A stretch of 37,411 nucleotides of DNA from CAZYJR01 sp964647905 (GCA_964647905.1 CAZYJR010000039.1:1-37411); one strand, 5' to 3'; numbered from the stretch's first letter, positions 15,886 to 24,038 are shown. Numbers and translations are program-made. Notes: generated from the sequence alone by a model not told the origin.

Positions 15886-17793
15886 TCAGCCGCCCATGAA
15901 GGTCCGGTGCCAATGCCCGAAGACGATAAGGGTCCAGAGCTTCCAAGAGGTATCCTGGAACCCCCCGAGGTGCCTTCTCACCAAGTCGTCCACCGCCTCC
16001 CTGGAAAACACCCCCTGCTTCTCTATCACCCCCGGGCTCAAGTACTCGTCCACCAGGAATCTCAGCTCCCCTCTGAGCCAGGCCCCTATGGGCATCTCAA
16101 AGCCCATCTTGGGCCGCCGGTGGAGCGAGGGGGGGAGCAGCTCCCGGAAAGTCTCCATGAGGATGTACTTGCCGGTGCGGCCCTTTAGCTTAAGATCCCC
16201 TGGAAGCCCGAATGCATACTCCACTACGTCGTGGTCCAGCATGGGGACTCTAACCTCAAGGGAGTTGGCCATGCTCATCCTGTCCACCTTGGCCAGCATG
16301 TCGTTCGGGAGCAAGCCCTTGGCGTCCAGGTACAGCATCAGGTTCACCGCATCTCCGGGAAACCTGTCCGCCTCTTGCCGAACCTGTTCTCTGATCCTCT
16401 CGAGATAAAGGCCGCCCACACCGGGTGACCCGAGCAGGGCCCGCCGCTCGTCACGGGAGAAGATCTCCCGCCACCCGCAGAAGCGCTCGGCAAAGTCCGG
16501 GTTCGCACCCCGGGCGAATTTCTTCGCCCGCCTGAGCAGCTCCAGGCCTCGGGCGTTCCTGCGCTCCGGCAGCTTCTCCAGCACGGGCAGGATCATCCGC
16601 TCCCGGATCAGGGCGGGGATAACGTTGTAGGGACGGGCCCAGCGCTCCCCCCGGTACATGCGGTATCCGGCGAAGAGCTCGTCCCCCCCGTCCCCGGAAA
16701 GCGCCACCTTCACGTGCCCGCCGGTCTCGCGGCTCACTATGAAGGTGGGTATCGCCGAGGAGTCTGCAAAGGGCTCATCCAGGTTCTCGAGCACCGCAGG
16801 GAACGCTTCCAGAACGTCCGCAGCCTCCAGGCGGAATTCGTGGTGATCGGTGCCGTGGAACTCCGCCACTTCCCTGGCGTAGGAGGTCTCGTCAAAGGCG
16901 GGGAGGTCGCGGTACCCGATGGAAAACGTCCGGACCGGTCTTTCCATGTGACGGGCCATGAGACCCACGACTATGCTGGAGTCCACTCCACCGCTGAGAA
17001 AGGCCCCCAGGGGAACATCGGCGATAAGGCGGCGCTCCACCGCTGAATCCAGCCTGCGGAACAGTCCTTCCCGGGCGGTTTCCACCGAGAGCCGGGCCGA
17101 GTCCGGACCGGTGGGGCCCTTCGGGAGGTCCCAGTACCTGTCGAGACTCAGTGAACCGCCCTCCAGGATAAGGCCGGTCCCCGGCTCCAGCTTGCGCACC
17201 CCCCGGTATATGGTCCAGGGGGCGGGCACGTAGCTCAGCGTCAGGTAGAGGTCCAAAGCCTCGGGGTCCATCTCCCTCCGGACCTCGGGATCGCACAGGA
17301 CCGCCTTCATCTCCGAGCCGAAGACAAGCCTCCCGCCGTTCCAGGCATAACAGAGGGGCTTTATCCCCAGGCGGTCCCTGGCCAGCCAGAGGCGGCGTCT
17401 CGAGGCGTCCCACAGGCCGAACGCGAACATCCCGCTGAGCTCCTTCAGGCAGTCCGGCCCCTGCTCCTCATAGAGGTGGATGATGACCTCCCCGTCGGTC
17501 CGGCTTGACAGTCTATGCCCCTCCTCCATGAGGCGCTTGCGGATGGCTTGGAAGCCGTATATCTCGCCGTTGTAGACCAGCCAGATGGTACCGTCCTCAT
17601 TGCACATGGGCTGCCGTCCCGCAGCGGAAAGATCTATGATGCTCAGCCTTCTGTGACCGAGGGCGACTCCTTGCAGCACCTCTATCCCTTGATCGTCGGG
17701 CCCCCTGTAGGAGAAGCTCCTGCACATCCTCTCCAGGAGTTGGTAGGAGATCGGTTTCCCGCTCAAATCGACTTTCCCGCATATGCCGCACAT
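15886..17793 (-). CDS. asnB: Asparagine synthase (glutamine-hydrolysing)
   Basis: This 635-residue protein starts MCGICGK, exposing the catalytic Cys2 of a class II glutaminase domain after Met removal. SFSYRGPDDQG and YNGEIYG are intact. The synthetase half has the PP-loop SGGVDSS near residue 266, SGDGGDELFAGY and KVDRMSMANSLEVRVPMLDH. It makes asparagine from aspartate, ATP and glutamine. Proteins of this length class are also found in surface polysaccharide clusters acting on other carboxylates, so the substrate is not certain. A GGGAGGAG site precedes the ATG and a near-consensus promoter lies 24-60 bases upstream. It heads a minus-strand run of five genes. Confidence 0.95.
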   Translation of the reverse strand: MCGICGKVDLSGKPISYQLLERMCRSFSYRGPDDQGIEVLQGVALGHRRLSIIDLSAAGRQPMCNEDGTIWLVYNGEIYGFQAIRKRLMEEGHRLSSRTDGEVIIHLYEEQGPDCLKELSGMFAFGLWDASRRRLWLARDRLGIKPLCYAWNGGRLVFGSEMKAVLCDPEVRREMDPEALDLYLTLSYVPAPWTIYRGVRKLEPGTGLILEGGSLSLDRYWDLPKGPTGPDSARLSVETAREGLFRRLDSAVERRLIADVPLGAFLSGGVDSSIVVGLMARHMERPVRTFSIGYRDLPAFDETSYAREVAEFHGTDHHEFRLEAADVLEAFPAVLENLDEPFADSSAIPTFIVSRETGGHVKVALSGDGGDELFAGYRMYRGERWARPYNVIPALIRERMILPVLEKLPERRNARGLELLRRAKKFARGANPDFAERFCGWREIFSRDERRALLGSPGVGGLYLERIREQVRQEADRFPGDAVNLMLYLDAKGLLPNDMLAKVDRMSMANSLEVRVPMLDHDVVEYAFGLPGDLKLKGRTGKYILMETFRELLPPSLHRRPKMGFEMPIGAWLRGELRFLVDEYLSPGVIEKQGVFSREAVDDLVRRHLGGFQDTSWKLWTLIVFGHWHRTFMGG

Positions 17794-17823
17794 CCGCTTG
17801 CTCCTCCCGGGTTCGGAACCTCC

Positions 17824-17851
17824 ATTATCCCGAGTGCCGTTTGCATGTCAA
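17824..17851 (-). promoter_or_regulatory. Probable sigma70 promoter of the asnB operon
   Basis: On the minus strand TTGACA (17846-17851) is followed after 16 bases by GATAAT (17824-17829), five of six consensus bases. The transcript would start about 24 bases before the asnB ATG. Confidence 0.72.
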
Positions 17852-17996
17852 GGAAGGGCGGAGCGGCAAGCCCGGCGGTCGATCGGTTCTAGACGCGACA
17901 AGAATACCATTGATTTTCCGTCCCTGATCCCATAGGTTATGCAGGGTTGTCCCCCCGAGACCCGGATCCTCAAGAACGACATCCAGGGAGTTGTTG

Positions 17997-18716
17997 GTGA
18001 GCGGAACACTGAATCATGGAGGTGAACCCCTTCTCTTCATCTACAAGTTCGCGTTCCGGGAGGGGCGGGAGAAGGTAATACGCATAGCCCTGGAGCCGGA
18101 CACCTTGCAGCACATTCCCTTGAAGGCCCCGGTGCCGGATTCATGGACCCGCCTGACATCCAGCCGGTGCCCGGTCTGCCCCTTGGATCCCGGCGAGACC
18201 CCGCACTGCCCGGTGGCCCTGGGTATCCGCGACCTAGTGCTCGATTTCCGCGATCGGACTTCGCACGAGGAAGTGGATGTCAAGGTGGAGACCTCGGAGC
18301 GCATCTACTTCGAGCGGACCTCCATTCAGAGGGGGTTGAGCTCTATCCTTGGAATCCTGATGGTGACCAGCGGGTGTCCGGTCCTTGACAAGCTGCGGCC
18401 CATGGTGAGGTTTCACCTCCCGTTCCCATCATTGCAGGAGACGGCGTTTCGTGCAACCAGCGCCTATTTGCTCGGACAGTTCTTTCTAAAGAAAAGGGGG
18501 CTGGAGGCCGACTTCACCCTCAACGGGTTGGTGGAGATCTACAACAGGATAAAGGTGGTCAACAAGGCCATGGCGGATCGCATAAGGGCCCTCAGAGGCA
18601 AGGATGCGAATATAAACGCACTGATCCTGCTGGATGCCTTTGCCATGGATATCCCCTTTACCATTGAGGAAAGGATCGCTGAGTTGGAGCCTTTATTCCA
18701 CACATATTTCGATTAG
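17997..18716 (+). CDS. Conserved hypothetical protein, DUF6901-like
   Basis: This 239-residue protein begins with a strand pattern FIYKFAFREGREKVIRIALEP that I associate with DUF6901, a family of unknown function. It contains a cysteine group CPVCPLDPGETPHCPVA (about residues 55-75) that could coordinate a metal, and a mostly helical C-terminal half. No signal peptide or membrane segment is visible. GTG at 17997 is chosen because AGGGAG lies six bases upstream; TTG codons at 17991 and 17994 are alternatives. An MBL-fold hydrolase gene follows 38 bases later on the same strand, so the two may share a transcript. Family assignment is from memory of the N-terminal pattern. Confidence 0.7.
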   Translation: MSGTLNHGGEPLLFIYKFAFREGREKVIRIALEPDTLQHIPLKAPVPDSWTRLTSSRCPVCPLDPGETPHCPVALGIRDLVLDFRDRTSHEEVDVKVETSERIYFERTSIQRGLSSILGILMVTSGCPVLDKLRPMVRFHLPFPSLQETAFRATSAYLLGQFFLKKRGLEADFTLNGLVEIYNRIKVVNKAMADRIRALRGKDANINALILLDAFAMDIPFTIEERIAELEPLFHTYFD

Positions 18717-18754
18717 AGGGGCTCCCTCAGGGGTGTGTGCAGGGGGCGAAGCCG

Positions 18755-19588
18755 ATGAAGATGACCTTTTGGGGGACAAGAGGGTCCATAGCGGTCCCCG
18801 GCAGGGACACAGTGATTTACGGGGGCAACACCACATGCGTCGAAGTGGTTTTGGACAGCGGCCCCCGCATCATAATCGACGCGGGAACGGGCATCAGGCG
18901 TTTGGGCGAGGCCCTGAGGAGCGATCCGACTACAAGGCCGCTATATTTGTTGATGACCCATGTTCATTGGGACCACATTCTGGGTTTCCCCTTTTTCGTC
19001 CCCCTGCTCCCGCCCGGTACGGAGCTCAGGATAGACGGGCACCCCAATTGTATGACAGGGCTTCGCCACACATTCGCAACACCGATGGGCGGGGGGTTTT
19101 TCCCTGTCAGGCTGGAAGACATAAGGGCGCATCTCACCTGCCTGGACAAGGTTGCGGCCGGACGGGTGGAGATAGGTGATGCCGAGGTGGAGAGCGTCCC
19201 CCTCCAACACCCCCAGGGGGGTCTGGGTTTTCGCATCCGGGAGCAAGGAAGGACCTTGGCCTTTGTGACCGACAATGAGCTGGACTCGGAAGAGGCCGTT
19301 GACCGATACTCGGATTTCTGCAAAGGGGCGGATGTCCTGGTCCATGACGCGCAGTACTTCCCGGAGGAGATAGGCCTGAGGCGGGGCTGGGGGCACTCCG
19401 ACTACGAAAGGGTCTTGGAGCTGGGGAGCCGGGCGGGTGTGGAAAGGCTCTACTTGTTCCACCACGACCCCGCGCACTCGGACCACGAGATCAAGGCGGC
19501 CGAGGTCCTCTGCAGGGACTTGATCCGGAAGCGCGGCTTGCGGATGGACCTGGCGGCTGCACGTGAAGACGACTCGATTCAAATCTGA
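18755..19588 (+). CDS. MBL-fold metallo-hydrolase
   Basis: The 277-residue protein has the metallo-beta-lactamase metal motif HVHWDH (H69, H71, D73, H74). The preceding strand IIIDAGTGIRRLG, a later FVTDNE aspartate and the C-terminal YLFHHDPAHSD histidines complete a dinuclear site. The N-terminal MTFWGTRGSIAVPG with GGNTTC is typical of the RNase Z/phosphodiesterase-like branch, including bacterial cyclic nucleotide phosphodiesterases. The actual substrate cannot be told from sequence. ATG at 18755 is preferred over GTG at 18737, because AGGGGG lies between them at a good distance. cobU-like follows 17 bases later. A class III cyclase gene is close by on the other strand. Confidence 0.88.
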   Translation: MKMTFWGTRGSIAVPGRDTVIYGGNTTCVEVVLDSGPRIIIDAGTGIRRLGEALRSDPTTRPLYLLMTHVHWDHILGFPFFVPLLPPGTELRIDGHPNCMTGLRHTFATPMGGGFFPVRLEDIRAHLTCLDKVAAGRVEIGDAEVESVPLQHPQGGLGFRIREQGRTLAFVTDNELDSEEAVDRYSDFCKGADVLVHDAQYFPEEIGLRRGWGHSDYERVLELGSRAGVERLYLFHHDPAHSDHEIKAAEVLCRDLIRKRGLRMDLAAAREDDSIQI

Positions 19589-19605
19589 GCCACAAAAGAC
19601 TTCCT

Positions 19606-20385
19606 ATGAAAGACGGGGCACCGAATGAGATAGTCCTGGTTTTCGGGGGCGCCAGGAGCGGGAAGAGCTCCTGGGCCCTCAAGTACGTGGAGGAGAGATA
19701 CTCTTCGCGGCTCTTTCTGGCCACGGCCCGCAGCCTGGACGAGGAGACCGCCCTCAGGATCCGGCGGCATCAGGCTGAAAGGGGAAAGGGGTGGGGACTC
19801 TTGGAAGAACCCCTGGACGTGCCCGGCGCCTTGGAGGCGACGGGAGGGGCCCGCGCCGTGCTCGTGGACTGCCTGGCGGTATGGTTGAGCAACGTCATGG
19901 TGGAGCAGGGGGAGGAAGCCGCCGGCGCCTCGAGGGACCGGCTGTTGAAAACCTTGTCGGAGCCGCCCTGCAGCGTGGTCATGGTATCTAATGAGGTGGG
20001 AATGGGAATCGTCCCGGAGAGCAAGCTGGGAAGGGCGTTCAGGGACGAAGCGGGGCTCCTGAACCAGCAAGTGGCGGCCCGGGCGGACAGGGTTGTTTTG
20101 CTGGCCGCAGGCATTCCTCTTTGGCTGAAAGGCTCGGAGCCTGAGCCTCGAATCGAGGAGGCCCCGGCCCCGGAGATCACACCCGAGATGGCCCCGGAGG
20201 AGATATGGGACGTGCTGGAAGCCATGGAGAGCGAAACAGAGTTCGTGGAGCGCTTTAACGGCCTGGACCTTGACACGCGCCTGAGGGTGGCGGACCATGT
20301 GCTGTCTTCCCGGAGCGTGTTTTCAGGGAAACCCGCCTTTTTCTCCAAACACTATGACGCCGAGAGCGCTTTTCTCTCTCCCTGA
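19606..20385 (+). CDS. cobU: CobU/CobP-like adenosylcobinamide kinase/guanylyltransferase with C-terminal extension
   Basis: The 259-residue protein begins with the CobU P-loop GGARSGKS (residues 14-21). The FLATARSLDEE, IRRHQAERGKGW, LVDCLAVWLSN and VMVSNEVGMGIVPES motifs follow, ending near residue 180 with VVLLAAGIPLWLKG. CobU phosphorylates adenosylcobinamide and then transfers GMP in nucleotide-loop assembly of cobalamin. About 80 further residues follow that are not part of a typical 180-residue CobU: an acidic, proline-rich linker, then a helical segment. No cobS, cobT or cobC is present in the window. It lies 17 bases after the MBL-fold gene on the same strand and converges with the cyclase gene. 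Confidence 0.88.
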   Translation: MKDGAPNEIVLVFGGARSGKSSWALKYVEERYSSRLFLATARSLDEETALRIRRHQAERGKGWGLLEEPLDVPGALEATGGARAVLVDCLAVWLSNVMVEQGEEAAGASRDRLLKTLSEPPCSVVMVSNEVGMGIVPESKLGRAFRDEAGLLNQQVAARADRVVLLAAGIPLWLKGSEPEPRIEEAPAPEITPEMAPEEIWDVLEAMESETEFVERFNGLDLDTRLRVADHVLSSRSVFSGKPAFFSKHYDAESAFLSP

Positions 20386-20405
20386 GCGGTATACCCCGGC
20401 GCGGC

Positions 20406-23078
20406 TCACATTTCAGCCAGGCTCCTGGCCGTCAAGACGGCGGCAACCACCAGCCCCAGTATGCCTCCGAAGGCTAGGACGCCTTTCTGGTAGGCCCATA
20501 TGCTCTCGGGCGTGGTGTCAAGGCCCGGGACCATGAAACTCAGGTAGTGCCCCAGTACGGGGAACAACAGAAGGGCCACCACGACGTTCACCGATTCCAG
20601 GATCAAGGCCTTTTTCCCGAAGTCCAAGCCGATTCGGATCACCTGTTCGAACCCGGCCAAGCGGTCCATCTTCCGGTCGCACTCATCCAGCTCCGAACAA
20701 GCCGATTGGGCCTGATGAAAGGCCTCTTTGAACTCCTCCAAGGCGTTTTTCCTTATGACTTCCCTGACTCTTTCCACCTTGGATTTTACAGCGGCCACCT
20801 CGGCCGGGAGCGACCCCAGCAGGGAGGGATAGGAATACCTTTCCAAGAAGGCCCGGCATCCATCCAGGCGAGAGGCCAAGTCCATGTGGAGGCCGGTGAG
20901 TTTCCGGCGCCCTTGTTCATGGCCCCTGCGGGCGCTTTGGATCACGGCAGTGGCGTAGTGGATGGCGTCGAGGTGGCTGAAGTAGCCCTCCCTGGTCGAG
21001 AGCTCCTCGACCTTGGCCATGTGCGATCGCGGGGTCTTGAGCGAGTCGTCATCCGGGTCGAGGAGACGCTCTATCTCCTTCAACGCCTCCCGGGCCTGCT
21101 CGGCCAGGGAGGCGGCCTCCTTGCGAGCCTGCTCCATCAGGCCTGCAAGCTCGGGATGGATCTTGTCGCTTACCGCTCCCAGCTCGGGGTCTATGAGGGC
21201 TGCAATGAAGTAGCGCCTGTTCCCCTCCACCATCTTCCGCAAGTTTCGCAGGGCCTCTGTGTGCTTTCCTTTTCTGAATCTGTATAAGATATCCTGATAG
21301 GCCGCCTCCTGGCAGTGAGGATCCAGGAACAGGATTCTCCGGATCTGCTCTTCGGCCTTGCGCACCTCACCCTCGAGTTCCAGGCACCTGGCCACGAGGA
21401 AGTGAGCGAAGATCTTTCTGGGGATGGTATCCGCCTTTTCCAAGGCCTCGTTGAAGTGTCGCTTGGCCTTGGCGAGGTCGTTCTTCTCCACTGACAAGAA
21501 GCCCAGGGCGCAATGGGTCCTGTAGTCCTCCGGGTCTTTGCCCAGAGCGTCGGTAAGGACGGACTCGGCCTGGTGAAGGTTCGAGACCCGGATGCAGTCC
21601 TGGCCTATCCAAACCAGCCCACCTTTCCCGTCTTCGTCCCTTCCGGTCTCGAGCTTGTTCCAATCTCCGGCTTCCGAGGTCCAGAGCAGCCTCAGGAATC
21701 TCAACTGGAATGTCCGCTTGAGCTCAAAGTACGCCTGGAAGGCCAGGTCGCTCGGCCTCGAAGAGCGGGCGTCCACTTCAAGGGCGCGCCCCTTGCCTTC
21801 GCCGTCGGTGTTCAAGTAATCAAGGAAGGTCTCATTGATCTTCTCGACCGGCAAGTAACCCAGTCGGTCAAGCCCGTGCGTTGTGTCCGGGAGGTGCTTT
21901 GAGGGGCAGTCGGCCGGCTGGTGCCTGCGATCGCCGCAATAAAAGCATGGGGAATGTTGGCCCCGCGCCATGGCCGCCTGATAGAGAAAAAGGTATTCGA
22001 AAGGCTCCTGATCCCCGCCTCCCTTCACCATCCGATGGAAGGGGGCGGCGTTCTTCGCCCCCGGAGGCGGGTGAACCGAAAAGCCCTCGGGTATGCCGGC
22101 GGCCTCCAGGGCGGCCGGCGAAATGGCCACCTCCCCAGGAGTGATCCCCTCCCATTTCCCGTCAAGGCTGTCCAAAGTGGGCTTGCCCGCCCTCAGGTAT
22201 GGCCCGGTGTCGATTACGGTGAAAAGGGGCAGGAACGGAAGTGCATCCCGGCCGAGCTCGTTTCGCAGATAGTCCACCCCGTGCCGGGCGAGAACAGGGG
22301 CGGTCGGTGCGTCCTTCAAATAGAGGATCAGCGAGCCGTCCGGAAGCACGGCCTGACGAGAAGGCGTCTTCGGCCATAGGACCGAGCTCTTTTCCAGCAA
22401 ACCGGCCCAGGCCGTTTCAAAAGACTCAGGCGCAAGCTTCCACGCCGGCCTGAACACCACCACGGTGCTCAGGGAGGGGGCCAGATCCGCGTTTTCGTCC
22501 CAACTCACGCGGTGTATCGCCAGATCTTCCAGGACTCCCTTGCCGGCCCCGGGATCGAGGGGTTCAAACCGGGCCCAAGTCAGCCCCTGTACCCGTTTCC
22601 TTAGCTCTTCGGATACGAATACTTGATCGCCCTGGACCAGGGGAAGGAGCTTGGCCGCGGTGTTGACCACATCCCCGTAGATGTCGCCGTTTTCAATGAT
22701 CCCGTCGCCGAAATGGACCCCGATCCGCACGTGTATCTGCTCTTTGCGGGCCCGCCCTTGGTTGTGCCGCTTGAACCTCTCCTGGATCTTGACCGCCGCT
22801 TTGAGGGCCTCTTCGGGATGGATAAAGTAGGCCATGACCGAGTCACCAAGGACCTTCACCACCTCACCCCCGTGCTCCAGCACCGGCCCGGAGGCCAATT
22901 CCTGATGGCGGCGCAGCATCTCCCTTCCCGCCAGATCGCCCCTTTCCTTGAAGTAGCGGCTGGAAGCCACCACATCGGTGAAAAGGACCGCCATCCTTTG
23001 TATGGATCTCCGCGAGGACCCCCTGGAGGCACGACCTTCCCCAAGGTCTCCCGCGAGGTCCGCCGGTTGAGCGCTCAT
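20406..23078 (-). CDS. Class III adenylate/guanylate cyclase with zinc knuckle, TPR region and C-terminal membrane helices
   Basis: The 890-residue protein starts with a class III cyclase domain (about 28-190). It has the metal aspartates D35 (LFTDVV) and D79 (KVLGDSVMAYF), K75 and the later YGDVVN aspartate, which favour ATP as substrate. The usual transition-state Asn-x3-Arg reads NTAAK, lysine replacing arginine. In the middle is CFYCGDRRHQPADC, a C-x2-C-x4-H-x4-C zinc knuckle (C378, C381, H386, C391). A TPR-like region follows (DPEDYRTHCALGFLSVEKND and similar), then a charged helical stretch and two C-terminal hydrophobic segments. The ATG at 23078 is chosen because the longer frame reads through tRNA-Ala. 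GGGGGGAAGG precedes it. Confidence 0.88.
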   Translation of the reverse strand: MSAQPADLAGDLGEGRASRGSSRRSIQRMAVLFTDVVASSRYFKERGDLAGREMLRRHQELASGPVLEHGGEVVKVLGDSVMAYFIHPEEALKAAVKIQERFKRHNQGRARKEQIHVRIGVHFGDGIIENGDIYGDVVNTAAKLLPLVQGDQVFVSEELRKRVQGLTWARFEPLDPGAGKGVLEDLAIHRVSWDENADLAPSLSTVVVFRPAWKLAPESFETAWAGLLEKSSVLWPKTPSRQAVLPDGSLILYLKDAPTAPVLARHGVDYLRNELGRDALPFLPLFTVIDTGPYLRAGKPTLDSLDGKWEGITPGEVAISPAALEAAGIPEGFSVHPPPGAKNAAPFHRMVKGGGDQEPFEYLFLYQAAMARGQHSPCFYCGDRRHQPADCPSKHLPDTTHGLDRLGYLPVEKINETFLDYLNTDGEGKGRALEVDARSSRPSDLAFQAYFELKRTFQLRFLRLLWTSEAGDWNKLETGRDEDGKGGLVWIGQDCIRVSNLHQAESVLTDALGKDPEDYRTHCALGFLSVEKNDLAKAKRHFNEALEKADTIPRKIFAHFLVARCLELEGEVRKAEEQIRRILFLDPHCQEAAYQDILYRFRKGKHTEALRNLRKMVEGNRRYFIAALIDPELGAVSDKIHPELAGLMEQARKEAASLAEQAREALKEIERLLDPDDDSLKTPRSHMAKVEELSTREGYFSHLDAIHYATAVIQSARRGHEQGRRKLTGLHMDLASRLDGCRAFLERYSYPSLLGSLPAEVAAVKSKVERVREVIRKNALEEFKEAFHQAQSACSELDECDRKMDRLAGFEQVIRIGLDFGKKALILESVNVVVALLLFPVLGHYLSFMVPGLDTTPESIWAYQKGVLAFGGILGLVVAAVLTARSLAEM

Positions 23079-23166
23079 GCCTTCCCCCCTACATGGGTTC
23101 TTATCAGTGTATCGACTGTGGGCTGATGAAACTTGACATGTTCCGCGGGAGGTCCGGCCGAGTGAC

Positions 23167-23189
23167 AAAAAAGAGGGCCTATCGGCCCT
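23167..23189 (-). terminator. Intrinsic terminator of tRNA-Ala
   Basis: On the minus strand AGGGCC-GATA-GGCCCT is followed by CTTTTTT, starting 17 bases after the tRNA 3' end. It separates tRNA transcription from the downstream cyclase gene. Confidence 0.85.
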
Positions 23190-23206
23190 GGGGGAAGTCC
23201 TTGTGA

Positions 23207-23282
23207 TGGTGGAGCTGAGGGGGATCGAACCCCTGGCCTCGTGAATGCCATTCACGCGCTCTCCCAGCTGAGCTACAGCCCC
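23207..23282 (-). tRNA. tRNA-Ala (anticodon GGC)
   Basis: A 76-nt cloverleaf on the minus strand. The acceptor GGGGCTG pairs with CAGCTCC, including a G-T position. The D arm is GCTCAGCTGGGAGAGC. The anticodon stem CGTGA/TCACG closes the loop ATGGCAT (anticodon GGC), the T arm contains GGTTCGATCCC, and the 3' CCA is encoded. It is very close to E. coli tRNA-Ala(GGC). Confidence 0.97.
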
Positions 23283-23300
23283 ACGCCACGACACCTATTA

Positions 23301-23329
23301 ACACTAGCAACGCCCGTTCGGTTTGTCAA
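23301..23329 (-). promoter_or_regulatory. Probable promoter of tRNA-Ala
   Basis: On the minus strand TTGACA (23324-23329) is followed after 17 bases by TAGTGT (23301-23306), about 19 bases before the tRNA 5' end. The -10 is poor but the -35 is perfect and the placement fits. Confidence 0.5.
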
Positions 23330-23412
23330 CCGCCTATTCAGGACCCGAAGCCCTTGGATGTCTTACCCACTTATGCCATGACTCTCCGCTGGCTGAGAAT
23401 TCCACACAACCA

Positions 23413-23643
23413 TCAGCATTCTTTAAGCAATTCAAAGTACCTATCGCGTGACATGTCTGCAGTCTTCATGTTTGACTTGATGATTATGACGTCTATTTCT
23501 TTATAGGTAGGAATTATTATAGGTCTATTGATGCCGGGCTTCGAATAGCAACGATGATCTCCTCTTTGTCGCTCAAATACAAATCCATCTTTCAGAAAAA
23601 CGCATTCCAAGATTTTCCAATGCACAGGAGCTATGCGCGGCAT
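23413..23643 (-). CDS. hicA: HicA-family toxin (mRNA interferase)
   Basis: This 76-residue protein has the HicA double-stranded-RNA-binding-like pattern: an N-terminal helix (HWKILECVFLKDGF), the catalytic histidine in RQRGDHRCYSKPG (His30), a RPIIIPTYKEI strand and a C-terminal helix ending RYFELLKEC. HicA toxins cleave mRNA and are neutralised by HicB. The central histidine is intact, so it could be active. The ATG at 23643 overlaps the end of hicB by 13 bases, so antitoxin precedes toxin. The region is visibly richer in A and T than its neighbours, consistent with horizontal acquisition. Confidence 0.88.
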   Translation of the reverse strand: MPRIAPVHWKILECVFLKDGFVFERQRGDHRCYSKPGINRPIIIPTYKEIDVIIIKSNMKTADMSRDRYFELLKEC

Positions 23644-23966
23644 TGTCTTTCAGGATCGCTGTTGTTTACAAGGAATGGGATGGGTACATTCATATAATCT
23701 TCATCTCTGGGAATTTCATCTTCGGTCGGTTCTGAGGGAACCTTTCCTGCCCTAAAGCCGCACTCTTTTAGCACTGCATCCAGTGTTCCTCGTTCAAAGC
23801 ATGAAATAAGAAACAAGCTTGTGGCCTCCGAAAGATTCTTGCGTGCAGCCTCTCTTGTCTCCCCTTGAGAATGTACATCGAGGATGGGGCAGGATGCGAC
23901 AACCCAGGATTCCCTTTCTGTATAAAAAACGGGGAGATTTAAAGTAAATGTAACTTGCAGTTGCAT
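23631..23966 (-). CDS. hicB: HicB-family antitoxin
   Basis: The 111-residue protein has the HicB fold pattern, a degenerate RNase H-like domain: LPVFYTERESWVVASCPILDVHSQGETREAARKNL followed by a helix SEATSLFLISCFERG. A clear C-terminal DNA-binding ribbon-helix-helix or HTH is not obvious, so the autoregulation mode is uncertain. The ATG at 23966 follows GAAAGGAGC. The open frame extends further upstream but that part overlaps the promoter at 24010-24038. It overlaps hicA by 13 bases, so both proteins should be translated from one message. Confidence 0.85.
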   Translation of the reverse strand: MQLQVTFTLNLPVFYTERESWVVASCPILDVHSQGETREAARKNLSEATSLFLISCFERGTLDAVLKECGFRAGKVPSEPTEDEIPRDEDYMNVPIPFLVNNSDPERQCRA

Positions 23967-24009
23967 GTTTTGCTCCTTTCCAAGAGCATAAGTCATAGTA
24001 TCGTATTTC

Positions 24010-24038
24010 TCTATACAGATTTTTCTGGCTGGCGTCAA
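24010..24038 (-). promoter_or_regulatory. Probable promoter of hicBA
   Basis: On the minus strand TTGACG (24033-24038) is separated by 17 bases from TATAGA (24010-24015). Transcription would start near 24003, about 37 bases before the hicB ATG. Confidence 0.6.

Noticed and set aside
23079..23294. N-terminal extension of the cyclase up to 23294
   Set aside because: The extra residues are a translation of tRNA-Ala and its terminator; the ATG at 23078 is the sensible start.
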